Notes under the pieces: model-generated
The model's input: the letters and a program-made list of their open reading frames with translations, nothing else
Database searches by the model: none
Told to the model about the DNA's origin: nothing
Part shown: piece after piece, positions 40,517 to 50,451 of the stretch
Position numbering within the stretch: the stretch's first letter is position 1
How the letters are laid out: each line of letters opens with the position of its first letter
Source: CBDDCX01 sp965226925
GTDB taxonomy: Bacteria > Gemmatimonadota > Gemmatimonadetes > Longimicrobiales > Gaopeijiaceae
Direction of reading: 5' to 3'
Length of the DNA: 64,000 nt
NCBI GenBank assembly: GCA_965226925.1
Contig: CBDDEN010000009.1
Coordinates: 434,001-498,000 of the forward strand
Made by a program: the position numbers and the translations under genes

Positions 40517-41647
40517 CTATCTGCTCCGTGCTTCGTCGTTCCTTTCGTACCTGACGAGCTGCCGGGGGCCGACCTCCGCACCGTAGATGATGCCGTTCGC
40601 GTCGGCTGCTACACCCTCGGCGTTCGTGGTGCCTCGTGGCTGCTCGGCAGTATCGGGAATGAAGTAGAGTATGTGTCCGGTGATGGCGTTCCCGACCCGG
40701 ATTCCACGTTGCCAACCGGGGTTGCTGGTCGGGCTCGATTCCGAGTCCGCACCGTACAGGATGTCGTTGTCGTCGATGTAGATGCCGCTCAGTCGACCGA
40801 ACTGGAACCACTGATCGATGAAGTGGCCCTCCTGATCGAAGATCTGGATACGTACGTTGCCGCGGTCGGCCACGAAGAGCCGTCCCCGCGAGTCGAAGGC
40901 CAGGCCGTGCGGCGTACGGAACTCGCCGGGAGCCGTGCCGATCCTGCCCCAGGACTCCAAGAAGTTGCCCTCCGAGTCGAACTTGGCGATGCGCGACGTG
41001 GTGTTCGCGTCGGCGTTTGCGCCCTGCCCGGAGTGGCCGTCGGCCACGTAGATGTCTCCGTTCGGTGCCGTGATCACGTCGTTCGGCTGATCGAGGAGCG
41101 CGCCCTTGCCGTCACCGGCCACGCCGGGCTCGCCGAGGGTCATCAGGAGCTCGCCCTTGGGGCTGAACTTCATCACGGTGTGCCCCTTGCCGGGCGCGCT
41201 CGGATACCGCTCGAGTTCGTCGGGGCGGGCCGCGCGCGCGTCCGTGATCCACACGTTGCCGTCGTCGTCCACATGGATCCCGTGCGGCCAGAGAATCATC
41301 CCCGCGCCGAAGCTGGTGAGCAGGTTGCCTGACGTGTCGTACTTGAGGATCGGATCGACCGTCGACCCGGCGCAGCTGTTCGCCCCACACCGGTCGGCCA
41401 CCCACACCGAGGTGCCGTCCGGGTCGATGTCGACGGCGCTGGTCGAGCCCCACTCCCGTCCGTCGGGTAGCGTGAAGTAGTCGTTGACGGTGGTGTACGG
41501 ATTGGGGTGGTGGTTGGCGGGTTCGGTGCAGAGCTGTCCCGAAGCCGGCCCCGCGCCACCCAGCACCCCGACCGCGGCGAAAAGGGTGGTGAACGAGGCT
41601 GGAAACAGAGCGGTCGACGGGGACTGGGCGAAACGCCGTTGCGACAT
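40517..41647 (-). CDS. Secreted NHL-repeat beta-propeller (peptidylglycine lyase-like)
   Basis: The 376-residue protein has a signal peptide (STALFPASFTTLFAAVGVLGG) and then six NHL-like blades: TSVWVADRCG, WPHGIHVDDDGNVWITDARA, LDQPNDVITAPNGDIYVADG, RTPHGLAFDSRGRLFVADRG, RLSGIYIDDNDILYGADS and NAEGVAADANGIIYGAEVG. The order and the H-G-I-H motif resemble peptidyl-alpha-hydroxyglycine amidating lyase and related bacterial propellers, but catalysis is not established for these. It precedes the FAD oxidoreductase by five bases. Divergent from the zinc protease, with a 180-base shared upstream region. Confidence 0.8.
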   Translation of the reverse strand: MSQRRFAQSPSTALFPASFTTLFAAVGVLGGAGPASGQLCTEPANHHPNPYTTVNDYFTLPDGREWGSTSAVDIDPDGTSVWVADRCGANSCAGSTVDPILKYDTSGNLLTSFGAGMILWPHGIHVDDDGNVWITDARAARPDELERYPSAPGKGHTVMKFSPKGELLMTLGEPGVAGDGKGALLDQPNDVITAPNGDIYVADGHSGQGANADANTTSRIAKFDSEGNFLESWGRIGTAPGEFRTPHGLAFDSRGRLFVADRGNVRIQIFDQEGHFIDQWFQFGRLSGIYIDDNDILYGADSESSPTSNPGWQRGIRVGNAITGHILYFIPDTAEQPRGTTNAEGVAADANGIIYGAEVGPRQLVRYERNDEARSR

Positions 41648-41828
41648 GGCTCAACTCCGTGGGTGCCGGTCCTGGACGGTCCATCAGCGGCGGGGTCGTG
41701 GCCACCAACATGCGCATCCCCCGTGGGCCGCCACAAGCATGGCACCACCCGTCCCGAGCGACTACCATCTCCGTCCGACTTTCGTCAGTCGAAGCACGAC
41801 TCAGAACCAGCTCGTTCAGGAGGTCTTC

Positions 41829-44092
41829 ATGCCGAGGGCAGTCATCCCGCTCTTCGCCGTCTGCGCGTTCGCCTTCGTCCTCGCCACTCCGGCGTCCGCG
41901 TTCGCTCAAGGTGGTCGCGGCGGGGGTGAGGCGAGTGGCCCGCCGCCGTCGATCGACGACAAGACGGAGGGCATGCAGAGGATCGACGGCTTCGTACCGA
42001 TCTACTGGGAGGAGTCCGCCGGCAAGGTGTGGCTTGAGATCTCTCTGTGGGATACCGACCTGATGCACATGGCTGGGCTCGTCGCCGGCTTGGGCTCCAA
42101 CGACCTGGGTCTCGACCGCGGATCCGGAGCGGTGTCCCGCGCCGTGCGCTTTCACCGGGTCGGACCGAAGGTCCTGATGGTCCAGCCCAACTACCAGTTC
42201 AGGGCGTCGTCGACGAATCCCAACGAGGTCGAAGCCGTGGAAGACGCGTTCGCGCCGGCCACATTGGCCGGCTTCACGGTCGCCGCCAAGACGGGCGACC
42301 GGGTTCTGGTGGACGCGACGGACTTTCTGATGCAGGACGTGGGGAACTATGCGCGCAGGATGCGTCCGGGAACGTATCGGGTCGATCCCGCTCGCAGCGC
42401 CGTCTACATGCCCATGACGATGGGATTCCCGGAGAACACCGAGATCGAGGTCTCCTTGACCTTCGCGCTCCAGCCGGGGGGATCGGGCGGTGGCGGCGGG
42501 TTCGGTGGGGGCGGCGACGCGGACGGATTCCAGGGGGTCGGTGACGTTGCGGCGAGTGCCGAGGCGCCCACGCTGCGGGTGCATCACTCCTTCATCAAGC
42601 TTCCGGAGCTCGGCACCTATCAACCCCGGCTGTACGATCCGCGGCCCGGGTTCGGCAGCATGAGCTTCGAGGACTATTCGGCGCCTCTCGGTGAGCCCAT
42701 GACCAAGCGCTTCGTTCGGCGGCACCGGCTCGAGAAGCGCAATCCGTCGCAGGTCAGGAGCGAGGCCGTCGAGTCCATCGTGTACTATCTGGACCCCGGC
42801 ACGCCGGAGCCCATTCGCTCGGCGCTTCTCGAGGGCGGCAGCTGGTGGAATCAGGCGTTCGAGGAGGCGGGGTTCATCGACGGCTTCCGGATGGAGTTGC
42901 GGCCGCCGGAGGTGAGCTCCCGCGACATCCTCTACAACGTGATCAACTGGGTCCATCGGTCGACACGCGGCTGGAGTTCCGGGGGATCCGTGACGGACCC
43001 GCGCACGGGCGAGATCCTCAAGGGGAGGGTGACGCTCGGATCACTCCGCATTCGCCAGGACTACATGATCGCCGAGGGGCTCTTGGCCCCTTACGAGAAC
43101 GGTGACGAGACTCCGCCCGAGTTCGCGGAGTGGGCGCTCGCCCGCATTCGCCAACTGAGCGCACATGAAGTGGGCCATACCATCGGCCTCGGGCACAACT
43201 ACTACAACAGTGAGGCGGGTCGCATCTCGGTGATGGACTACCCGCACCCGCTCGTCACGCTCGAAGGCGGGCGCATCGACTACTCCGACGTCTACGAAGG
43301 TGAGATCGGCGAGTGGGACCGCGTGGCGATCGCCTACGGATATTCGGTCTACGCCGACGAGTCCGAGGCCGGCCCGGCGCTTCAGAAGATCTTGGACGAC
43401 GCGTGGGCACAAGACATTCGCTACCTGTCCAACCAGGACCAGTCGGCGAACGCCAGAGTCGATCAATGGGCGAACGGCATGAATCCCAGCGCCGACCTCG
43501 ACGAGATGATGGCGGTGCGCTGCAGCCGGACCGGGCCGCGCGGTTGGTCGAGCAGCATGCGCTCGATCCGTCTTTGCCCGGGCTCCGGGACGTGATCTCG
43601 TCGATCGTCGGCGCCACAGAGCCGGACGAAGCCCACTCCCCTTATGAGGCGGAGATCCAACGGGCCGTTCGCCGTGTGGCGATCGATCGGCTGATGTCGT
43701 TGGCGGCCGCGGCGTCGATGCCTCAGGTCAGGGCGATCACCACCGCATATCTGGAGAGGGCGCGCAACGTCTTCGAGCGGCACAGCGCCCCCATGGCCAC
43801 TTTGGAGAGCCCCGTGACCGCCCACCTCGCCCACGAGCGGCTGCTCGCCATGGACATCGGCCGCTTCCTCGATCGGCCCGGTGAGCCGTACGGCCTGCAG
43901 TCGGCTCCTGATGCGCCTCCCGAAGCCCCGATCGGGTCACCCGCGATGGACTTTCTGGGCGGCGCGGGGTCGGGTGGCTGGGACCTAAGTCGGGGCGCGC
44001 GGGACTGGAGGTCGAGCGGACCGAGCGGGTTGCCTTTCGCTCCGAGCTGGCTCGAGCAGGCGGCTCCGTACTGTTCACATGGGGAGTGGTGA
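41829..44092 (+). pseudogene. DUF5117/DUF5118-type zinc metalloprotease with internal deletion and frameshift
   Basis: The first 570 codons include a signal peptide (LFAVCAFAFVLATPASAFAQ), DUF5118/5117 regions and the zinc site HEVGHTIGLGHN at about residue 447 followed by SVMDYPHP (metzincin-like Met turn). After DLDEMMAVR the frame closes at 43595. In another frame, LQPDRAARLVEQHALDPSLPGL to the stop at 44092 gives the normal C-terminal domain. Between these two blocks relatives have well over 100 residues, missing here, so a segment is deleted at about 43520 besides the shift. Such proteases (usually 800-900 residues) are secreted or envelope-bound. It may be inactive or mis-assembled. Confidence 0.72.
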
Positions 44093-44161
44093 GGCCGGGG
44101 GCCAGTTGAATACCGTGGGATCGAACATCGAGACTTTGTCGACAACGACCAAGAGGTGAGC

Positions 44162-45298
44162 ATGGATCGCCGAGGATTCATTTCGAATGGGGCGATGGCC
44201 TCGGTAGGGCTGGCGGCCCTTCCAAACGTAGCACTCGCAGAAGATGGTGGTCGGAGCGTGCTCACGGGGCCCGTGCAGGACGCCATCCTTCGGCTGAACC
44301 ACAACGCCAACCCGCTCGGCATTCCGCCGAAGGCACACGCCGCCATCATGGCCGCGATGGACGAGGTGCCTCACTATCCCGGCCCCCGAGATGAAACCCT
44401 GGTGGCGCGGATCGCCGAGATCCACGGAGTCAGCGACGAACAGGTGGTTCTGGGATCCGGGTCGACCGAAGTCATCCGCATGGCCATCGAGGCACACGCG
44501 TCCCCCGAGAGTCGCTTGCTCCAGGCCAACCCGACGTATGAGAACGCCATGGAATACGCGCAGCCCTACCCGTACAGGCTCGAGCAGGTAGCTCTGACGA
44601 GTGAGTTCGCGCACGACGTCGACCGCATGCGGAGTCTTGCCGAGGGGTGGACCGAGCCCACGGTCGTCTACATCTGAAATCCGAACAATCCGACCGGCAC
44701 GATCACGCCGAGCGCGGCATTGGACGAGTGGTTTGGGTCGGCGTCCGACAACGTCTTCTTCATCGTGGACGAGGCGTATTATCCGTTCGTGAACGACCCC
44801 CGCTATTGGTCGGCCGAGAAGTGGGCGAACGAACGGGCGAACGTGCTGGTCACGCGAACGTTCTCCAAGCTCTACGGGATCGCCGGACTCCGTATCGGCT
44901 ACGGGATCTGCGGTGCCGAGCCCGCTGAACGGCTCAACCTGTATGCCACCCACTCGAACCCCAACACGCTGGCCGTCGAGGCGGCGATCGGTGCGCTCGA
45001 CGACGAGGGGTGGTACGAAAGAAGCCTGGCGACGTGGGATCGGTGCAAGGAGGTCGTGACGAAGTGCCTGGACGAACTCGAGCTCGATTACTTCAAGAGC
45101 CACACCGCGTTTCTGTTCCATGAAATTCGGGGCGATCAGAACCTCTATATCCGGCGCATGGAGGAGAACGGGATTCTGGTCGGACGGCCGTTCCCGCCGA
45201 TGCTCTCGTACAACCGGCTTTCGCTTTCGGCTATGCCGGAGGGATTGGAGCGTTTCGCCGAGACCCTTCGGATGTTCCGGAGGAGGGGTTGGGTCTAG
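44162..45298 (+). CDS. Tat-signal HisC-like aminotransferase interrupted by one TGA at a Cys position
   Basis: The coding frame runs 378 codons with a twin-arginine start (MDRRGFISNGAMASVGLAAL), NHNANPLGIPP, the PLP-enzyme motif VVYI-TGA-NPNNPTGTI, VDEAYYPF and the PLP lysine in RTFSKLYGIAGLRIGYG. It is a class I/II aminotransferase of the histidinol-phosphate type, apparently exported. The TGA at 44675-44677 falls where relatives often have Cys before NPNNPTG. The frame and reading on both sides are otherwise perfect. Nonsense mutation, read error or selenocysteine are possible; the position is not catalytic, which argues against Sec. ATG 44162 follows AAGAGGTGAGC. Confidence 0.75.
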
Positions 45299-45337
45299 CC
45301 CGCTGTATTTCTTCAACAGCCTTCTAGGCGGTCCTCA

Positions 45338-46207
45338 ATGATATCGCCGAGACCTTCCGTGCTCCCGGATCCGGAGGTCGCTATCGGGGCCCACGGTCCG
45401 TCGGCCCCGCAGGGGGAGATCCGGGTGGAGGGGCTCACGCTCCACTTCGGTGGGGTGACGGCGCTCGAGGACGTCAGCATCACCTTCCGCCGTGGCCTGC
45501 TTCAGGCGCTGATCGGCCCCAACGGTGCGGGCAAGACAAGCCTTCTGAACTGCCTGAGCGGGCTGTACAGGGCTCAAGAGGGGACCATCACGCTGACCGA
45601 CGAGACCGGTGCCGAGCATCGGATCGACCGTCTTCCGCCGCACCGCATCGCCCGGCTGGGCATCGCCCGCACCTTCCAGAACATCGAGCTGTTCAAGCAC
45701 ATGAGCGTGCTCGACAATCTGATGTTGGGGCGTCACGGACACATGACCGGGAGCGTTCTGAGTTGCGGCTTGTATTGGGGACGCCAGCAGGCGCGGGAGA
45801 TCGAGCACCGGGAAGAGGTGGAGCGCATCATCGACTTTCTGGAGCTTCAGCCCGTGCGGCGCGACCGCGTCGGCAACCTCGCCTATGGGCGCCAGAAGCT
45901 GGTGGAGCTGGGGCGCGCCCTCGCCCTGCAGCCCCAATTCCTGCTGCTGGACGAGCCGATGGCAGGCATGAACTCCGAAGAGAAGGAGTCGCTGGCCCGG
46001 TACATCCTCGACGTGAACGAGGAGTGGGGCGTCACCCCGGTCGTGATCGACCATGACATGGACGTGGTCATGGACATCGCGGACCAGGTCGCCGTGCTCG
46101 ACTTCGGGCGTAAGATCGCGGAGGGCTCTCCGGATCACATTCGGGCGGATCCGGACGTGGTCGAGGCCTATCTCGGCGATGAGCACCACGGCCGGGCCGC
46201 GCATTGA
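45338..46207 (+). CDS. ABC transporter ATP-binding protein, LivG-like
   Basis: The 289-residue ATPase has Walker A GPNGAGKTSLLN (about 66-77), Q-loop RTFQNIELFKHMSVLDNLMLG, signature LAYGRQKLVELGRALA, Walker B FLLLDEPMAGM and the switch His in VIDHDMDVV. The YGRQ-type signature and ARTFQNIELF belong to the branched-chain amino-acid importer LivG group, which energises uptake. The N-terminal 30 residues are extra. No permease or binding protein genes are nearby; instead an acyl-CoA ligase follows with a TTGA overlap, an arrangement known from other ABC/ligase pairs of LivG type. ATG at 45338. Confidence 0.85.
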   Translation: MISPRPSVLPDPEVAIGAHGPSAPQGEIRVEGLTLHFGGVTALEDVSITFRRGLLQALIGPNGAGKTSLLNCLSGLYRAQEGTITLTDETGAEHRIDRLPPHRIARLGIARTFQNIELFKHMSVLDNLMLGRHGHMTGSVLSCGLYWGRQQAREIEHREEVERIIDFLELQPVRRDRVGNLAYGRQKLVELGRALALQPQFLLLDEPMAGMNSEEKESLARYILDVNEEWGVTPVVIDHDMDVVMDIADQVAVLDFGRKIAEGSPDHIRADPDVVEAYLGDEHHGRAAH

Positions 46208-47541
46208 GCGGCGACAGCCCTCCGGCCCTCCTTGCGGACCGTCCGGGCGCTCAGGACGAGATCGGCGCCGGGACGCTTCCCGGTCTCCTCGTCGCCAGTG
46301 CCCGTGCCGCTCCCGAAGCGGTCGCGCTCCGGGAGAAGGAGTTCGGAGTCTGGCAGGAGATCACCTGGGCCGGCTACCTCGACCGGGTACGTCGGTTCTC
46401 GTTGGGCCTGAGGGCGTTGGGTGTGGTCCCCGGTGACACCGTGGCGATCATCGGAGACAATCGGCCGGAGTGGGTCATCGCCGAATTGGCCGCGCAGGCA
46501 TTGGGCGCCGTACCGGTCGGCATATATCAGGACTCCGTGCTCGACGAGCTACGATACGTGCTGGAGGCGTCCGGAGCCCGGGTCGCGGTGGCGGAGGATC
46601 AGGAGCAGGTAGACAAGGTCCTGGACGTGCAGGCACGGCTCCCCGGCCTTGAGCACGTCATCTACCACGACGCGAAGGGGCTCGGTGCCTACGAACCCGG
46701 GCACCTTCTGTTCTTCCCCACCGTCGAAGAACTCGGCGAGGCGCTGGACCGTGAACAGCCTGGGCTGTTCGACGCCATGCTCGGGGCCCTGGACCCGAAC
46801 GGTGTCGCGCTGCTGTGCACCACGTCGGGGACCACCGGCAAGCCCAAGCTGGCGATGCTCAGCCATGCCAACCTGGTCAGCATGGCCGCACAGCTTCAGC
46901 AGGTCGATCCCATGGTTCCAGGCGACGATGTGGTGTCATTCCTTCCGCTGGCGTGGATCGGCGAGCAGATGGTGACGCTCTCGTGGGCGCTCACCGTCGG
47001 TTTCACGATCGACTTTCCCGAGGATTCGGACACCGTGCGCAGAGACCTTCGCGAGATCGGACCCAAGGCCCTCGTCTCGCCTCCCCGCATCTGGGAGAGC
47101 ATGGTGTCGGATGTACAGGTCAAGATGGAGGACTCAACGCGCCTAAAGCGGCGGGTGTACGACTGGTCGATGTCCGTGGGCCGGGCCATGGCCGACACCC
47201 GCTTCGAGCGCCGGCCCGCGAGCCGGGCCTTGATCTGGAAGCACCGGCTCGCCTCGGCGATCACCTTGCTCCCGCTGAAGGACCAACTCGGCCTGCGGAA
47301 GGTTCGCCGCGCGTACACGGGGGGCGCGGCCCTGGGCCCTGACGTGTTCCGGTTCTTCCACGCCATGGGCGTGAACCTGACTAGCATCGGCCGAGGCTCA
47401 TCGCGGATCGATCGAACGTCCTTCCAGGCGATCCATTCGCTCGCTGTTCCCTGTTACGCCCTCGGCCACGGCACGCAGGTCGTAGCTCAGCGGTTCTTGC
47501 CCTACCTCGACACGGGTCAATCGCCCCTCGAGGCGTCCTAA
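46204..47541 (+). pseudogene. Long-chain acyl-CoA synthetase (AMP-forming), 3' third missing
   Basis: The first 390 codons match AMP-dependent acyl-CoA ligases: GDTVAIIGDNRPEWVIAELA, the P-loop LLCTTSGTTGKPKLAMLSHAN, FLPLAWIGEQMVTL, PRIWESMVSDVQVKM and AYTGGAALGPDVFRFFHAMG. After VNLTSI, where GQTE should follow, the sequence becomes unrelated and stops at 47541. The A5-A10 motifs and the catalytic Lys domain are absent. Start is TTG 46204 overlapping the ABC gene stop (TTGA). The break coincides with the end of the convergent small coiled-coil gene, so a deletion or insertion of about 200 residues' worth occurred at 47.39 kb. Confidence 0.75.
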
Positions 47542-47694
47542 CCGACCACCGTGCTCCTCGTAGACCCGGCCGATCATCTCGTAGTTTCGCGTGATCCCCT
47601 TCCCGTTCTCTCGGATCCCCTTCGCGTTCTCTTGGATCAGGTGTGCGTTCCCCTGAATCAGGAGCTTCAGTTCCTGGAATTGCTGTTGGGTCAT
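47398..47694 (-). CDS. Small coiled-coil protein in a deletion scar
   Basis: A 98-residue protein is read from ATG 47694 (MTQQQFQELKLLIQG). It is made of 7-residue repeats (NAKGIRENGKGITRNYEMIG, RLGRLEGRLTRVEVGQ), so it is probably a coiled coil, with a C-terminal VTGNSERMDRLEGR. Start follows no strong ribosome site; an upstream frame extends to 47721. It sits between the broken ends of the acyl-CoA ligase and alanine-symporter genes, so it may be an inserted gene. Family not recognised; similar tiny coiled-coil proteins of unknown role are widespread. Confidence 0.45.
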   Translation of the reverse strand: MTQQQFQELKLLIQGNAHLIQENAKGIRENGKGITRNYEMIGRVYEEHGGRLGRLEGRLTRVEVGQEPLSYDLRAVAEGVTGNSERMDRLEGRSIDPR

Positions 47695-47834
47695 CGGTCC
47701 CGGGGTGCTAGGAAGATCCAAGAGCGTAATCTACGCATCGGGACCGCGCTGGGACATGTCCGGTTGGGACACCGCGTCCGAGTCGTCCACGTTGACCGTG
47801 GCGTATGCCCTTTCCCCCGACAGTTCGTCCTTCA
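47695..47834. other. Scar region with no clear gene
   Basis: Minus-strand codons from 47836 read MKDELSGERAYATVNVDDSD and stop 34 codons later. It has no start signal or family match and may be a foreign gene end or chance. Confidence 0.25.
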
Positions 47835-48719
47835 TCGGTCTGGGCCGTGGCATGTACCATCGGCGCGCTGCCCATGCCTGCCTCGTTGGAGAGCATACCG
47901 CGCGCCATGCCTTGCTTGATCGCGGTGCTCACGGCGATCCCGACCGCACCCCCGGCCCCCGCGGTTGCCGAGAAGGCGTGCGAGAAGATGGAGCTCAGCA
48001 CGCCGGGGAGCGTCGCGAAGTTGACCGGGATCACCGCCCGCCAGGTAGGCCACCGTCATGATCGGCACCAGGCGCTCGGAAAAACGGCCGATACGTCGGA
48101 TCCCTCCGAGCACGACCAGCGCCGTGATGGCCGCCATCGAGACCGCCACCACATAAGGGTTCAGGTCGTAGCTCGCCAGCAGCGCGCGGCCCACGGTGTG
48201 AGACTGAAGCATCGAGGCGGCGAAGACCGCGTTGATGAGCATTCCGGCGCTGAAGAGGAGAGCCAGCGGATTCCACCCGAGTCCCCTGCGAATGTAGTAC
48301 TGGGGCCCACCGCGTAACTGGCCGTCCGGGCCGCGCTCCCGGTAGTGGACCCCCAGGGTGATCTCTACCTTCTTCGACATCATCCCGAAGAACGCCAGCA
48401 CCCACATCCAGAAGATGGCACCGGGCCCGCCCACGGAGAGAGCCGTAGCCACACCCGCCATGTTGCCCATGCCCACCGTTCCGGCCAGCGATGTCGCGGC
48501 GGCCTGAACCGGGGTCATCGTCTGATCTTCCTTGGCCGACGCGGACGCCGAGGTGAGTCGGCCCACGGTGTTCCGCAGGATGTAGCCGAGCCCTGTGACC
48601 TGGAAGAAGCCCGACCGCACCGTGAAGTAGATCGCGACTCCAGCGAGGAAGCCCATGGTCCAAGGACCCCAAAGGAAGGAGTCGATGAGGGCTAGGGTCT
48701 CTAGAAAAGAGTCGAGCAT
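47835..48719 (-). pseudogene. Sodium:alanine symporter (AGCS), frameshifted and 3' truncated
   Basis: The first frame (48719 to about 48035) has AGCS helices and motifs: LRNTVGRLTSASASAKEDQT, SLAGTVGMGNMAGVATALSV, GGPGAIFWMWVLAFFGMMSK and RGGPQYYIRRGLG. A one-base shift near 48035 moves to MIPVNFATLPGVLSSIFSHA, then GAVGIAVSTAIKQGMARGML and NEAGMGSAPMVHATAQTD, where homology stops at about 47835. The last 170 or so residues of the usual 450-480 are missing. The transporter couples Na+ or H+ to alanine/glycine uptake; this copy is unlikely to work unless the break is an assembly error. Confidence 0.75.
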
Positions 48720-48814
48720 ACTGCCTCACTGCGGTGAGCTAGAGCACCCGAGGCGCACCCGGGGCCCAAGGGCGCTCCGCTGACGAGCCATGCGGCAGCC
48801 CCAATCCTACGGGT

Positions 48815-49039
48815 ATGTTTGCCGATAGTAAAAGGCAGAGTCCGACGGTGCCCGGACTGTCGATCGCCTCATGCCTCTGGGATGCGCCGACCACGATCAG
48901 TGCCGACGCCCGGGTCTTCGACTACGTTGGGTCTCCCGCCACGATCCTCGACGAGGTGGCCGCTGAGATCGACATACCGGTGTTCGATCTGGGGCGCCTC
49001 GCGCTGGACTCCCTCGAACGGGAACTGCAGACGCTATGA
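48815..49039 (+). CDS. Short hypothetical protein upstream of amidohydrolase
   Basis: A 74-residue ORF from ATG 48815 reads SADARVFDYVGSPATILDEVA and IDIPVFDLGRLALDSLERELQT. The second part looks like a protein C terminus (strand, loop, helix), so the ORF may be the end of a truncated enzyme. Its TGA at 49037 overlaps the ribosome site (GAGGAAGG) of the next gene, suggesting one operon. Family not recognised; no Cys-based or metal motif beyond the single Cys. Confidence 0.4.
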   Translation: MFADSKRQSPTVPGLSIASCLWDAPTTISADARVFDYVGSPATILDEVAAEIDIPVFDLGRLALDSLERELQTL

Positions 49040-49049
49040 GGAAGGATCA

Positions 49050-50417
49050 GTGACCGACACCTCCGCGGATTCCTACGATCTCGTCGTCCACGGCAACGTC
49101 GCCCTTCCGGACGGCGGAGTGCTCGTAGGCGGGTGGTTGGGAATTGCGACTGGGCAGATCGCCGTGGTCTCCGAGACGCCTCTCGGCGGTGCCGAGGTGG
49201 TCGAGGCCGCGGGTCACCTGGTCCTCCCGGGCTTCGTGGACGCACATGTACATACGCGCTCCTGCGTAGACGAGGGAATCACCGCCACCACTCGTGCGGC
49301 GGCGGCGGGTGGGACCACCACCATCATCGACATGCCGTTCGACAAGCCGGCCCGACCGGTGAATTCGCTGGAGCGGTTCGAGGCGAAGGTGGCCGACGTC
49401 GGCACCGAGGCGCTCGTCGACGTCGCTCTCTATGCCACGTTGCCCCCTGAGGGCGACCTGGGCATGATCGCGGAGATGGCCGGGGCGGGTGCCGTGGGGT
49501 TCAAGGATTCCACGATCGAAGTGGACCCGATCAGCTTCCCCCGCATCCCGGACGGCCGCCTGTACGAGGCCTTCCAGGAGATTGCAGCGACCGGTCGCCC
49601 CGTGGCCGCTCATCAAGAGAATCAGGAGATCGTCTTCGCCCAGGCCGAGGCGTTTCAAGCCTGGGGCGACACGGCGCCCATCGATCACGCGCTGAGCCGT
49701 CCGCCGGTAGCCGAGGCGGAGGCCGCGGGCCGCTTGCTCGAATTGGCCTATTGGACCGGCGCGCACCTCCACATGGTGCACGGCACGCTCCCCCGCACCT
49801 TCGACCTCATCGAGTTCAATCGATCGAAGGGAGTGCGGGCCACGGGTGAGACCTGCCTTCAGTACCTGCTCCTCACCGCGGACGCCCTTCGCGAGCAGGG
49901 AGGTCGGGCCAAGTGCAATCCCCCGCTCCGCTCGCAGGAGGATGTGGACGGACTCTGGAGGCAGGTGCAGGACGGAACAGTGGACATCGTCACGTCGGAC
50001 CACTCGCCCTATCCGCTCCACCGGAAGGAGACCGAGGACATCTTCGAGGCGTACGCCGGGATGCCGGGAGCCGAGACGCTGGGCACGCTGCTGTACAGCG
50101 AGGGCGTGATGACCGGTCGCATTGGGCTGGGCCGTTTTCTGGACCTCGTGGCCTCGGGTCCGGCGGAGGTGTTCGGGCTCGAGCGGAAGGGGCGACTGGA
50201 GGCGGGTGCCGACGCGGACTTCGTCGTCTTCGATCCGGACGCCGAGTGGACCCTGGACGAGAGCGAGATGCACTACGCGGTGGGGTGGAGTCCGTACCAG
50301 GGTCGCCAGGTGCGCGGCCGGGTGGTCTCGACATGGCTCCGAGGACGATGCGTCTATGGAGGGGGTCAGGTCTGCGCCGAGCCCGGAAGCGGCCGGTTCG
50401 TAGCCAGTTCACGATGA
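49050..50417 (+). CDS. Cyclic amidohydrolase (allantoinase/dihydropyrimidinase/dihydroorotase superfamily)
   Basis: The 455-residue enzyme has the HxH metal site LPGFVDAHVHTRS (about 56-68), the carbamylated-Lys region GAVGFKDST (about 150), further His in VAAHQENQE and LHMVHGT, and the Asp in TSDHSPYPLHRKE. This order fits allantoinase and dihydropyrimidinase types, which open cyclic amide rings. The rest, including PAEVFGLERKGRLEAGADAD, is the C-terminal small beta domain. GTG 49050 follows GAGGAAGG. A DapA-family gene follows after 34 bases; together they suggest catabolism of a cyclic amide or hydroxy-keto acid. Substrate is not decided by sequence. Confidence 0.85.
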   Translation: MTDTSADSYDLVVHGNVALPDGGVLVGGWLGIATGQIAVVSETPLGGAEVVEAAGHLVLPGFVDAHVHTRSCVDEGITATTRAAAAGGTTTIIDMPFDKPARPVNSLERFEAKVADVGTEALVDVALYATLPPEGDLGMIAEMAGAGAVGFKDSTIEVDPISFPRIPDGRLYEAFQEIAATGRPVAAHQENQEIVFAQAEAFQAWGDTAPIDHALSRPPVAEAEAAGRLLELAYWTGAHLHMVHGTLPRTFDLIEFNRSKGVRATGETCLQYLLLTADALREQGGRAKCNPPLRSQEDVDGLWRQVQDGTVDIVTSDHSPYPLHRKETEDIFEAYAGMPGAETLGTLLYSEGVMTGRIGLGRFLDLVASGPAEVFGLERKGRLEAGADADFVVFDPDAEWTLDESEMHYAVGWSPYQGRQVRGRVVSTWLRGRCVYGGGQVCAEPGSGRFVASSR

Positions 50418-50451
50418 TTCGACCACGGGTCACCGAGCCCGACACGACTAC

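Noticed and set aside
41112..42956. 614-codon minus-strand frame
   Set aside because: Antisense to the NHL and zinc-protease genes; composition typical of a shadow frame.
44678..44730. SECIS hairpin behind the aminotransferase TGA
   Set aside because: Only 4-bp stems were found; such hairpins are common in this GC content, so no feature is claimed.
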